Shown piece after piece: positions 21,001 through 22,894 of a DNA stretch of 22,894 nt. The notes under the pieces were generated by a model, which was given only the letters and a program-made list of their open reading frames with translations, had not been told where the DNA came from and did no database searches. Numbering within the stretch: the first letter of the stretch is position 1; every line of letters begins with the position of its first letter. This DNA is from Apostichopus leukothele (taxonomy: Eukaryota; Echinodermata; Holothuroidea; Aspidochirotida; Stichopodidae): assembly GCA_010014835.2 (NCBI GenBank), contig JAAAKB020055951.1, forward strand, positions 1-22,894. Direction: 5' to 3'. Position numbers and translations under genes: made by a program.

Positions 21001-22894
21001 GAGCCATCACTGAATTAACAGCTATATTGTTTAATTTATGTGGGTTAATTTGGTTCTTGTTGGTCTGCTGGTCTGTAAACGGATTCTATTATGAAAAGAG
21101 ATTGTTGGTTGGTTGTATTGTGTGTTTAGAGTTTGTGTATTGTGTGTGTATTGTGTGTGTGTGTAGAATATTGTGTGTGTAGAGTTGGTTGTATAGTGTA
21201 CTAAGTTTAAAGGGTATGTACTGTAAAAGGCATAGTGTCTTGATCAGAACTATTTATTAGAGAAAAAGGATATAATATGATGTGATTAGTGCCTCTGTCT
21301 ACATTGTATTTGTCTTTATATTATGTAGGAACAAGAAGAAAAAGGGTAGCAAGCAGGGTGACAAAGAGGCTTCTGTGAAGGGAGCACCAGCCAAGAAAAG
21401 TCAAGATGGAGGACGTATGGGTGCTGGTCCTAGCCAAGCAGGACCCAAGAAGGCTCCTACAGATGGAAAACATGAAGCTCCCCCAACCACCTCTGATCAG
21501 GGTCTGAAAGTGGCTCAGTCTGTGATGACAGAGAGACCAGAGTCTCACGGAACAGCAGGCAGTGAACAGAAGGATACAGAGGACACAGGAAAGTGAGTAG
21601 ATATTCTCCATGTAAACTATCTTTGTCCAGGTGGCCGAGGGCTGTTGATGAGTTTAGAAAGGCATGTAAAATGTGGTTATCGACCTTGTGAGGCTGAAAG
21701 GAGGAAGAAGAATGAGGGTGAAAACATAGTTGAGTGGTAATCAGTACTCAATGTGGAAGGCATAATAAACCTTATCAGCCTTCTGGTTATGCAAGAAAAG
21801 TTTAGAAAAAGATTTTCATGTTTATAATGTACGCTCGAACCTCCAAGACTTTCATTAATATATGTTCTATAATAGTCTCATATTCATCAACCAGTTATAA
21901 AGTTATTTGAATTGAAGATTAAGGGATTGAGTGCTTTCATCAAAGAAAATCCTTGGTTCTTCTTCTGTTATCACTTATTGATTGGATTAATTCAGTTTAT
22001 TTGGTAGAACTTATCCATCAATGGGTCCAACCTTCATGAATGGCTTTATTTTGGTGTTATGATTTCTAAGTAGTCATGAATTGAAGTAATATTCCCTTTT
22101 ATTCCATTTTTATTGTTCTTTACATTTTAGAAAAAAGAAGAAAGAGAAGGGCCGACCAATTTCCCAGGAAATGATTCCTTGCTTAGAGTTAGAGAGGGAA
22201 CCACTGACCGAAGAGGAGATAGAGCTGAATAATCGATTCAGATCCTTTGAACACTGCATGAAAGAAATTGACAGGCTCTTGAAGAGATGGAACAGAACTA
22301 CTGGTAAGATGTGGATGAGAATCTCTTAGCTTCGTTAGTAATTAGTTGATGTTTTTGAAAGATTATTTCTTTTTATAAGTTTAATAACATTTAGGTTTTA
22401 TGTTTTACTAGACTCTAAAAACTTATTATCTTCCTAACAGGAATCATCTAGTTACAACAAAAAAATGTTACTGCTTATTAAGTGCTGATTTCAAATTCTG
22501 TTCATCTGGCCATTTTGTCAAGTCTTGAAACAAATGTGTTGGGAGAAGGAAATGCACATGGTATCAATCATTTATTGTTTGTTATATTAATGCCACAGTA
22601 GGGAATTATTGTTCCAAACTACAATACCTGAATATGTAGTATAACCTGTTAGTGTCCTTAGCTGTCATATTTTAGGCATTTCCCTACAATAAAATGGTTC
22701 ATCGTTCATATTGAAAGATATCTCTGGTATTCTGATAAATAAAAAAGACTGTTCTCACTTCTATTGACATATGGTGGTGATGGATCATGCCTGTAAGGTG
22801 TCCTGCTACATGTATGTATGTATGTATGTATGTATTTTAGATCCTCCTGCAAGCAGGAACTCGCGAAGAAGCCTCATTGGCTTATCAAAGCCGC
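1..22894 (+). CDS. HYDIN: HYDIN-like ciliary central-pair protein, internal part of a multi-exon gene
   Basis: Joined coding segments: 1-65, 576-710, 1532-1673, 2199-2311, 2748-2898, 3401-3538, 3922-4050, 4614-4836, 5373-5524, 6159-6464, 7200-7367, 7733-7942, 9358-9579, 10051-10305, 10842-11047, 11884-12157, 12575-12769, 13328-13348 (tentative), 14290-14436, 15102-15341, 15516-15714, 16199-16366, 16708-16869, 17722-17973, 18202-18500, 18954-19137, 19986-20130, 20779-20862, 21329-21592, 22131-22303, 22841-22894. They total 5,476 bases, about 1,825 residues, in one frame without a stop. Recognition rests on HYDIN-typical blocks: VDFGCILNDTEVTRY, TFTFYGH, EVEGGP-like HVEGGPCYEIHLSGEAS, LLLPPRNPSDKLP, and the adenylate-kinase-like domain with GAPLAGKT and RGVVFDGLETLF. 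Known for the family: HYDIN is an axonemal scaffold of central-pair projection C2b, needed for ciliary motility; human mutations cause primary ciliary dyskinesia. The gene is open at both ends here. Confidence 0.96.
576..710 (+). CDS. HYDIN: HYDIN exon 2: end of one ASH unit, start of the next
   Basis: Acceptor CTCTTCACCAG|GTTTCAAG after a pyrimidine-rich tract; joins as Arg-FQDKLAIEFKYSQTRFVKV. The stretch KVHAYGFGSTIVSNPPI closes an ASH unit with the usual G-x-G before the next domain, and TPLIDLGHHF opens the next one (LxFG-like strand). Donor TTTTAG|GTATGG, phase 2, completing a Ser codon in the next exon. The 821-base intron that follows is AT-rich, with no repeat or coding sign that I can support. 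Confidence 0.93.
1532..1673 (+). CDS. HYDIN: HYDIN exon 3: ASH strands
   Basis: Acceptor TTTATGTACAG|CAATGG. The split codon gives Ser, so the junction reads DLGHHFSNGPCRRMFTLTN, matching the family's LGxxFS-x-GP-x3-F-x-(L/M)-TN-x-GRR block. It continues KGRRHQQLFW and ends at KYQ|, donor CAG|GTAACA, phase 0. An upstream in-frame ATG at 1455 lies in intron sequence and is not a start. The following intron holds an antisense LINE fragment, described separately. Confidence 0.93.
1690..2060 (-). mobile_element. Decayed LINE (Jockey/CR1-like) reverse-transcriptase fragment
   Basis: Read on the - strand, intron 3 gives typical non-LTR reverse-transcriptase blocks in order: DSNKITIGVFLNLSKAFDTI followed by DHDIL (motif A with AFD), SFYGIRGVP, and then CGVPQGSILGPCLFIIYING with ICQVSD (the PQG motif). 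Further upstream on the same strand, CSTELSIADAK resembles the ST-x-LAI-x-DI segment before motif A. Frames change between blocks and there are stops, so it is a dead fragment. The FADD motif is not recognisable. It nearly reaches the splice donor at 1674 and is opposite to the host gene. The clade cannot be fixed beyond the jockey/CR1/L2-like group. Confidence 0.85.
2199..2311 (+). CDS. HYDIN: HYDIN exon 4: proline-rich lead and ASH strand
   Basis: Acceptor GTATTTGCAG|AGAATG, phase 0. Reads RMPPPKPPPRPVFALTPSRF then ELEAGQSIDVVLEGES. The F-x-L-x-P-x2-F-x-L-x2-G pattern is the C-terminal half of an ASH domain. I chose the donor GAATGA|GTGAGT over the weaker GAAG|GTGAAT 13 bases upstream. It leaves GA, and the next exon restores Glu and the family-like NEPKQVKERMLC. 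The 436-base intron that follows has a C/G-rich patch near 2364-2372 and nothing else supportable. Confidence 0.9.
2748..2898 (+). CDS. HYDIN: HYDIN exon 5: ASH end and next ASH start
   Basis: Acceptor TTTCTTCATCAG|GCCTAAG. The first base completes Glu, then PKQVKERMLCHAIIGRSSGK closes one ASH unit. VTIEFISPVLEFSARSLFFR starts the next with the (P)-x-LEFS strand typical of HYDIN repeats. Donor GACAAG|GTAGTT, phase 0. The 502-base intron that follows starts with two A/T-rich near-copies of a TTATATAATnTTAATTTTTT stretch (2938-2980); otherwise nothing is seen. Confidence 0.93.
3401..3538 (+). CDS. HYDIN: HYDIN exon 6: ASH core
   Basis: Acceptor CATTTTCTAG|TATCCT, phase 0, 46 codons with no internal ATG near the start. 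Reads YPDDVLEKQEDNLTIRNVSS then LPLNCWVELEHPF. The LTIRN-x-S-x-LP pattern is the core strand pair of the ASH fold. Donor AGCATG|GTGAGT, phase 0, frame-neutral if skipped. Nothing recognisable in the 383-base intron that follows. Confidence 0.92.
3922..4050 (+). CDS. HYDIN: HYDIN exon 7: ASH C-terminal half
   Basis: Acceptor TTTTTATCATCTCTGCAG|TATATT, phase 0, 43 codons. Reads YIPLGINQSKELLIQFDPAY and ends VKYKEHPHL. The sequence KELLIQFDPAY is the strong HYDIN/ASH strand (E-L-x-I-x-FDP). Donor CACTTG|GTGAGA, phase 0. The 563-base intron that follows shows only A/T-rich sequence. Confidence 0.94.
4614..4836 (+). CDS. HYDIN: HYDIN exon 8: start of the ASH unit later split by the disordered insertion
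   Basis: Acceptor TTCCCTTCCGCAG|GACTAC, phase 0. Reads DYVSLKGEVYFPNLTFEKN followed by IVDFGCILNDTEVTRYVNIT. This is one of the most conserved stretches of the family, with the (V)DFG-x-ILNDTE strand and TN-x-SP-x-PVKYKWSF. Donor GACCATG|GTAAAG, phase 1; the next exon completes Asp. The following 536-base intron contains a diverged tandem duplication (5080-5340). Confidence 0.95.
5080..5340. repeat. Diverged two-copy tandem duplication, about 126-128 bases per copy
   Basis: In intron 8 the octamer ACAGATTT recurs at 5080, 5206 and 5334, spacing 126 and 128. Between these points the two copies share ordered short matches: a GTCnTATT-like run, CTGAnGAGAGA, a TATAC/TATACT block before AAGAAA, TGTG, and AAGTA. 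Identity is low by eye, so this is an old duplication. It does not touch the splice acceptor at 5372. Confidence 0.45.
5373..5524 (+). CDS. HYDIN: HYDIN exon 9: acidic low-complexity insertion
   Basis: Acceptor TTTACCCTCCAG|ATGATG; the first two bases complete Asp, giving H-DDGAVTVAFEEPAQMIEE. The rest is Glu/Asp/Gln-rich (ETEEQGDDEEIEEQKAASLE), so probably disordered. It begins the loop insertion inside the ASH unit started by exon 8. The first ATG is in-frame coding sequence, not a translation start. Donor TCTAAA|GTAAGC, phase 0. The next intron (634 bases) has a short tandem-like T/G-rich patch, given separately. Confidence 0.9.
5683..5782. repeat. Short degenerate tandem repeat (unit about 36-39 bases)
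   Basis: In intron 9 the motif GGGTTGTATTCAC occurs at 5708 and 5744, with a related GGGTTGTTTCCAC near 5684. Each is followed by a CACTG/CACAG plus TTTTCT-rich segment. This makes three imperfect units, the first shortened. No function is suggested. Confidence 0.5.
6159..6464 (+). CDS. HYDIN: HYDIN exon 10: Ser/Lys-rich disordered segment
   Basis: Acceptor CATTTGCTTTCAG|GAAACT, phase 0, 102 codons, the longest exon in the window. It starts ETQLEMTSQRDPAALSETHG. An acidic/proline patch (KEPPLSLLEDPTLEDLTAGS) follows, then a very basic Ser/Lys run, KSKKSSKKGGRKSSGKSSKR, ending SDDNKLGDETNTVDQ. The composition indicates disorder; no domain is recognised. Donor GATCAG|GTACTT, phase 0. The segment sits in the loop of an ASH unit and is likely variable between species (inference). 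The next intron (735 bases) is A/T-rich with nothing recognisable. Confidence 0.88.
7200..7367 (+). CDS. HYDIN: HYDIN exon 11: end of insertion, return to ASH
   Basis: Acceptor TCAATGTTGCAG|ATTCTT, phase 0, 56 codons. Reads ILDDDVAKSQGIGQDGDHQS, later FFRPHSAARRKKAKINYIQA and TEPTVVGIEE. The last block leads directly into the conserved VFDILPLYG of the next exon, so here the chain returns to folded ASH sequence. Donor GAAGAG|GTAAGT, a consensus site, phase 0. Nothing seen in the 365-base intron that follows. Confidence 0.92.
7733..7942 (+). CDS. HYDIN: HYDIN exon 12: second half of the split ASH unit
   Basis: Acceptor CTCACATAAATCTCTAG|GTTTTT, phase 0, 70 codons. Reads VFDILPLYGSLMPGESDTVT then FTFYGHTEIGSEAKALCHVE and GGPCYEIHLSGEAS. 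From memory this is among the blocks closest to vertebrate HYDIN (DILP-x-YG-x-L-x-P, TFTFYGH, EGGP-YEI-L-GEAS). It ends YEFDSTFIDYGKQ, opening the next ASH unit. Donor AAACAG|GTAAGC, phase 0. The 1,415-base intron that follows carries the foldback element. Confidence 0.96.
8001..8050. repeat. Degenerate TATG/TGTA microsatellite
   Basis: Intron 12 contains imperfect runs of GTATG, TATATG and GTGTATG over about 45 bases. It is a simple-sequence tract of no evident function. Confidence 0.6.
8639..9296. mobile_element. Foldback (long terminal inverted repeat) element built of 20-bp units, non-autonomous
   Basis: The left end starts TGGCGGGCCATCAGTCTCAA and the right end is its reverse complement, ending GAGACTGATGGCCCGCCA. 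Inside, each arm is a string of about 20-base units of the form TCGACATATACCAATTTAAA (first unit at 8669). They run forward in the left arm and mostly reversed in the right arm, with local orientation flips in the middle. The arms match over most of their length (for example CGATGATATGTC at 8861 against its complement at 9040-9051). There is no coding capacity. Flanks ATGCTTCATA (8629-8638) and AAGCTTCAAG (9297-9306) share GCTTCA in register, a possible worn target-site duplication. The form fits foldback/MITE elements; the superfamily is not assigned. Confidence 0.85.
9358..9579 (+). CDS. HYDIN: HYDIN exon 13: ASH unit
   Basis: Acceptor GCCATCTTCATCCTTAG|ATGTTT, 61 bases after the foldback element, phase 0, 74 codons. 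Reads MFDSVSEAEITLTNTGKVGF, then the spacer DPSTSRNLPPGVPVVIP, then KEQKLQIKFLPGVPEKFHKS. The pairing EITL-x-N-x-GKVGF ... LPGVPE-x-F-x-(K/R)SF is diagnostic for HYDIN. The first Met is internal coding. Donor TTTGAG|GTAGGT, phase 0. The 471-base intron begins with an A/T-only stretch around 9600-9640 and shows nothing else. Confidence 0.96.
10051..10305 (+). CDS. HYDIN: HYDIN exon 14: ASH end and charged helical linker
   Basis: Acceptor TTATTTACCTTCCATACAG|ATTCAA, phase 0, 85 codons. Reads IQVAHFVPDSISISGEGVFP, closing the ASH unit, then ISLDLPRHGD. A helix-prone linker follows (LYDSLMKEAKEILERD) with a Ser/Thr-rich tail, ending MVSLQ. Donor CTGCAG|GTAAGA, phase 0. The next intron (536 bases) starts with a short GA microsatellite (10308-10331); otherwise nothing is seen. 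Confidence 0.94.
10842..11047 (+). CDS. HYDIN: HYDIN exon 15: helical linker
   Basis: Acceptor TTTTGTTTTCTTTTAG|AATGAA, phase 0. Reads NEFPSELGLQMEVERLLIKE, then FAVEMHQRSNQLRL and a basic end TSGKKKLVKQK. It looks alpha-helical and links two ASH arrays. No separate domain recognised. Donor CAGAA|GTAAGT, phase 2, completing Lys in the next exon. The 836-base intron that follows contains a 150-base tandem array. Confidence 0.92.
11392..11883. repeat. Tandem array of about 150-bp units (three full copies and a shortened fourth) ending at a splice acceptor
   Basis: Copies begin at 11392, 11541, 11691 and 11841, each near CTTCCCTGTGTTCTGA (the first starts CTGCCCTGTG). They share GGCAACATATTAGTCTCATA, GTCTTGTCCAAG, ATTACAGATATATTAAACTA and GGTTGGCATGA. 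Copies 2 and 3 are almost identical by eye; copy 1 is more diverged. The fourth jumps from CTTCCCTGT straight to TGGCATGACTATCATTTTAT and ends in TTCTTATTCATCAG, the acceptor of exon 16. A TTA trinucleotide run lies inside each unit. Confidence 0.92.
11884..12157 (+). CDS. HYDIN: HYDIN exon 16: ASH unit
   Basis: Acceptor TTTCTTATTCATCAG|GGCACG, where the first G completes Lys. Reads KARLPDYSLDFGYVVLGTVR (the LDFG-x-V-x-(L/I)-G strand), then ATNTGYFPVSFSAD and VDFRVSFDPRGANVGLG, ending VAHVPIN. This is a nearly complete ASH unit. Donor ATCAAT|GTAAGT, phase 0. The upstream intron tract is formed by the last copy of a tandem repeat. Nothing notable in the following 417-base intron. Confidence 0.95.
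12575..12769 (+). CDS. HYDIN: HYDIN exon 17: ASH junction
   Basis: Acceptor CCCGATCTCTTCTTAG|ATCATA, phase 0, 65 codons. Reads IINGPCVFLRLRANVTMPDM, closing one ASH unit, then VSTDLLEFGPVQCGQCKVVT and IQLFNHNKVKCEW, opening the next (LEFG-x-V-x-CGQ). It ends LPTEKEKRL. Donor AGACTG|GTAAGG, phase 0. The 558-base gap to the candidate microexon is A/T-rich without recognisable content. Confidence 0.95.
13328..13348 (+). CDS. HYDIN: Candidate HYDIN microexon of 21 bases (exon 18)
   Basis: Between exons 17 and 19 (both phase 0) lies TTTTACTTTTTACGTGTAG|, then GAGATGGAAACACTTCTGAAG, then |GTAAAT. It encodes seven residues, EMETLLK, and would place a short helix-like link between EKEKRL and IDKHMPLHLRRK. 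Acceptor, pyrimidine tract, donor and frame all fit. A 21-base match can occur by chance, and skipping it keeps the frame, so it may be alternative or false. The 941 bases downstream contain a short AAT microsatellite (13945-13961) and no other exon signal. Confidence 0.5.
14290..14436 (+). CDS. HYDIN: HYDIN exon 19: ASH C-terminal half
   Basis: Acceptor CTTTTACTTCCACAG|ATTGAC, phase 0, 49 codons. Reads IDKHMPLHLRRKLRPDRPRP then KNFEMLPFSGTLLPGQRVNV and QVKFMPTEE. The (F)E-(M/V)-LP-x-SG-x-L-x-PGQR-x-NVQVKFMPTEE block matches the family closely. Donor GAAGAG|GTCAGT, phase 0. The next intron (665 bases) has a short TTAGTGTTAGGG-like patch (14870-14899); otherwise nothing. Confidence 0.96.
15102..15341 (+). 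CDS. HYDIN: HYDIN exon 20: ASH end and start of the next
   Basis: Acceptor GATCTGCTTTTTCAG|AAATGT, phase 0, 80 codons. Reads KCYQDRVVLRIAQSSQRLTI, then VTQGQGLEPQLEF, which closes one unit and opens another, then LLEFGPILPHSDGDEVDVIV and KNPCSFPIEFYSLEFDKQYL. The GQGLEP and NPC-x-FPIEFYSLEFD blocks are hallmarks of this part of HYDIN. Donor GAAAAA|GTAAGG, phase 0. The short 174-base intron holds nothing notable. Confidence 0.97.
15516..15714 (+). CDS. HYDIN: HYDIN exon 21: LPPRNP block and Glu/Ala helix
   Basis: Acceptor GTTCGTTCTTACGTAG|ATGTTG, phase 0. Reads MLRLMKGYDEQGTLLLPPRN then PSDKLPKEIVDFFEEQKRKL. A Glu run and an Ala-rich stretch (AEAEAAAALAAQQAE) follow, encoded by GAG/GCT trinucleotide-like DNA, giving a single charged helix. 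The initial Met is internal coding. Donor GCCGAAG|GTCAGT, phase 1; this is the first of a run of phase-1 introns around the ADK block. The 484-base intron that follows shows nothing recognisable. Confidence 0.95.
16199..16366 (+). CDS. HYDIN: HYDIN exon 22: charged linker before the ADK-like domain
   Basis: Acceptor CATTTTTTTCATCAG|ATGGTC; completes Asp, then GQSEGKEEGDAGGDVTALKE and AETEKSKRGGGDKGTDKERI, ending KSEDVKDDN. It is Lys/Glu/Gly-rich and probably disordered. The GT at 16214 (GAAG|GTAAGG) is a fair internal donor, but only read-through links to the next exon in frame over this length. Donor AATG|GTAAAT, phase 1. The 341-base intron that follows shows nothing. Confidence 0.9.
16708..16869 (+). 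CDS. HYDIN: HYDIN exon 23: start of the adenylate-kinase-like domain, Walker A first half
   Basis: Acceptor TTGATTGATTGCAG|ACAAGA, phase 1. Reads DKKDSASSLGVGDLEITPVS, then AAIARHLGIDLSTEGKAAMR and RRGVGIVVHGAPLAG. The GIVVHGAP-x2-G segment is the beta-strand plus the first part of a P-loop (G-x4-GK-[TS]). The donor CTGGCTG|GTAAGA cuts inside the glycine codon of the Walker A motif. Family: Hydin adenylate kinase-like domain (Hydin_ADK). The next intron (852 bases) holds a hairpin and a 30-bp minisatellite. Confidence 0.95.
16948..16977. repeat. Perfect 10-bp inverted repeat with 10-base loop
   Basis: AACCTGTAAC (16948-16957) is followed after ten bases by its exact reverse complement GTTACAGGTT (16968-16977), in intron 23. 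It lies 78 bases downstream of the exon 23 donor. No T-run follows, so a terminator reading does not apply. Function unknown; it could be chance. Confidence 0.7.
17141..17582. repeat. Minisatellite, 30-bp period, about 14-15 copies
   Basis: The consensus unit is close to GTTACTGTATACAGT plus GTTACTGTATATGCA, so each 30-base unit is itself two related 15-base halves. Variants replace ACTG with ACCAT and ATGCA with GTGAA. One 31-base unit (TACTTGTATG) appears twice, shifting the register. Because 30 is a multiple of 3, the array gives long open frames on both strands (repeating YTVLLY- and YTVTLYTVT-like peptides). These are by-products of the repeat, not genes. Confidence 0.95.
17722..17973 (+). 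CDS. HYDIN: HYDIN exon 24: Walker A second half and NMP-binding-like segment
   Basis: Acceptor TTTGTTATCAAACAG|GTAAAA completes Gly, so the junction reads GAPLAGKTSTAIGLAKYYEA, a complete Walker A. LLTVDSIILEAISSGNTPAG, which follows directly, then LRARELC, aligns by eye with the adenylate kinase S-TGD-LR-x-A-x2-SG-(T/S)-x-LG-x2-AKE segment. The Arg of GD-x-LR is not seen (DSIILEA). The 3' part (GEGSETHTAGAGG...HSQGQAGGS) is low-complexity. Donor GGATCAG|GTAAAT, phase 1. The 228-base intron that follows has a TTAA-rich run (18151-18181). Confidence 0.95.
18202..18500 (+). CDS. HYDIN: HYDIN exon 25: disordered insertion inside the ADK-like domain, then the conserved helix
   Basis: Acceptor TACTTTCCTCTGAAG|GCTCTA, phase 1 completing Gly. 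Begins SISVAGGGGAHSVISNRKTS; then proline- and lysine-rich EDQQPPKPSDKKDRKDKKMD and PPPVAPIARRLSVSASV. It ends with the conserved SCLLPEDLLVEILAERLQ, equivalent to the adenylate kinase (V)PDE-x2-(V)-x2-(L)-x-ERL helix. RRLSVS has the form of a basophilic-kinase phosphorylation site (inference). Donor CTCCAG|GTGAGG, phase 0. The 453-base intron shows nothing recognisable. Confidence 0.94.
18954..19137 (+). CDS. HYDIN: HYDIN exon 26: end of the ADK-like domain
   Basis: Acceptor GCCTTTCTTCTCTTCAG|CTGAAT, phase 0. Reads LNDCHRGVVFDGLETLFSPN, then STTARAILKSLNNRKYIYFV and LKLEQGVLQAREQKQQEER. RGVVFDGLETL corresponds to the adenylate kinase GF-x-(L)DG(F/Y)PR motif, with the Arg of DGFPR missing. 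YIYFVTLKL is the following core strand. It ends as a charged helix. Donor AAAGAG|GTGAAT, phase 1. The next intron (848 bases) contains a GGT/GAT trinucleotide block. Confidence 0.95.
19361..19597. repeat. Imperfect GGT/GAT trinucleotide block, about 237 bases
   Basis: Mixed GGT and GAT (and some GTT/GTG) triplets fill this part of intron 26, G/T-rich on the transcribed-RNA-sense strand. Triplet periodicity keeps frames open on both strands (Val/Met-rich on +, Thr/Ile-rich on -). These are not genes: they have no codon variety or known family and lie in an intron between well-matched exons. Confidence 0.95.
19986..20130 (+). CDS. HYDIN: HYDIN exon 27: coiled coil with conserved EYDALTDGEK block
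   Basis: Acceptor CCGCCTCCACACACAG|AACGAA completes Glu. Reads ERIGKEVEEAERIRLEEMSE, then DEYDALTDGEKAAVDQKRLK and ends KERMMKK. The middle EYDALT-x-EK block interrupts an otherwise Lys/Glu-rich helix and resembles the vertebrate family at this place (from memory). Donor ATGAAAAA|GTAAGA, phase 2. The next intron (648 bases) has a 10-base G run interrupted by T (20437-20450) and nothing else supportable. Confidence 0.93.
20779..20862 (+). CDS. HYDIN: HYDIN exon 28: coiled coil
   Basis: Acceptor CTCTCTTTGTTACAACAG|GGAGAT, whose first G completes Lys. Reads KEMEERLEREKKERELAALL then EEKKLEDD. It is almost entirely Glu/Lys/Arg/Leu, a charged helix continuing exon 27. Donor GACAA|GTGAGT, phase 2, 84 bases, frame-neutral if skipped. 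The next intron (466 bases) has a GTGTATT/GTGT-rich tract at about 21115-21190 and nothing else. Confidence 0.92.
21115..21190. repeat. Degenerate GT-rich microsatellite
   Basis: Intron 28 carries runs of TTGTGTGT separated by TTTAGAG, TATTG and TAGAATA. It is a simple-sequence tract. Confidence 0.7.
21329..21592 (+). CDS. HYDIN: HYDIN exon 29: basic low-complexity linker
   Basis: Acceptor TCTTTATATTATGTAG|GAACAA completes Lys. Reads KNKKKKGSKQGDKEASVKGA, then PAKKSQDGGRMGAGPSQAGP, and ends ESHGTAGSEQKDTEDTGK. It is rich in Lys, Gly, Ser and Pro, so disordered; no domain recognised. Donor GGAAA|GTGAGT, phase 2. The ATG at 21282 upstream is intronic and not a start. The next intron (538 bases) shows nothing recognisable. 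Confidence 0.91.
22131..22303 (+). CDS. HYDIN: HYDIN exon 30: basic run and conserved helix
   Basis: Acceptor GTTCTTTACATTTTAG|AAAAAA completes Lys. Reads KKKKKEKGRPISQEMIPCLE, then EREPLTEEEIELNNRFRSFE and HCMKEIDRLLKRWNRTT. The second half is a regular amphipathic helix. Donor ACTACTG|GTAAGA, phase 1, which closes a phase-1 to phase-1 block running from exon 22. The next intron (537 bases) ends in a TATG microsatellite against the acceptor. Confidence 0.92.
22810..22834. repeat. ATGT tetranucleotide microsatellite at a splice acceptor
   Basis: About six ATGT copies end six bases before the AG of exon 31's acceptor (tract then ATTTTAG). They occupy the place where the pyrimidine tract would normally be. 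Confidence 0.9.
22841..22894 (+). CDS. HYDIN: HYDIN exon 31 (3' end cut by window)
   Basis: Acceptor TATGTATTTTAG|ATCCTC completes Asp after the phase-1 donor of exon 30. Reads DPPASRNSRRSLIGLSKP to the end of the window, Ser/Arg-rich, with no stop. The exon's true end is outside. The acceptor tract is weak (ATGT repeat), but the frame fits and no better acceptor is near. Confidence 0.78.
   Translation, partial: MLLQAGTREEASLAYQSR

Overview
The window is an internal piece of one large, intron-rich animal gene on the + strand. It is the orthologue of HYDIN, the giant ASH/MSP-domain protein of the central-pair apparatus (C2b projection) in motile cilia. I trace 31 coding segments (30 certain, plus one candidate 21-base microexon). 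All have GT...AG borders and join in one continuous frame from base 1 to base 22894, giving about 1,825 residues with no stop. Neither the start codon nor the stop codon is inside the window. From memory of human HYDIN (about 5,100 residues), this corresponds roughly to the end of the first fifth up to just past the middle.

Layout. Exons 1-8 (1-4836) encode three to four ASH (PapD-like Ig-fold) units. Exons 9-11 (5373-7367) encode a low-complexity acidic then Ser/Lys-rich insertion that sits inside one ASH unit. Exons 12-13 finish that unit and give the next one. Exons 14-15 are a charged helical linker. Exons 16-21 give three more ASH units and a Glu/Ala-rich helix. Exons 22-26 encode the adenylate-kinase-like (Hydin_ADK) domain with an intact Walker A motif, expanded by a disordered insertion. 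Exons 26-30 are a Lys/Glu-rich coiled coil and linker. Exon 31 runs off the window.

The introns are AT-rich and carry most of the unusual DNA. They hold an antisense, decayed LINE reverse-transcriptase fragment (intron 3) and a diverged two-copy tandem duplication (intron 8). Intron 12 holds a 658-bp foldback element built from 20-bp units, and intron 15 a 150-bp tandem array that runs into a splice acceptor. Intron 23 holds a 30-bp minisatellite and splits the P-loop glycine codon; intron 26 holds a GGT/GAT trinucleotide block.

Organism. The protein is very close to the vertebrate family, but the introns are compact (174 to about 1,400 bases), AT-rich, and carry a foldback element and a Jockey/CR1-like LINE. 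This suggests a ciliated invertebrate, perhaps a marine deuterostome or lophotrochozoan. The phylum cannot be fixed from this sequence. I see no second gene, no RNA gene, and no evidence of a previously unknown multi-gene system. The observations most worth checking are the foldback element, the kinase-like domain with an intact P-loop but apparently lost catalytic arginines, the microexon, and the phase-1-bounded ADK block.
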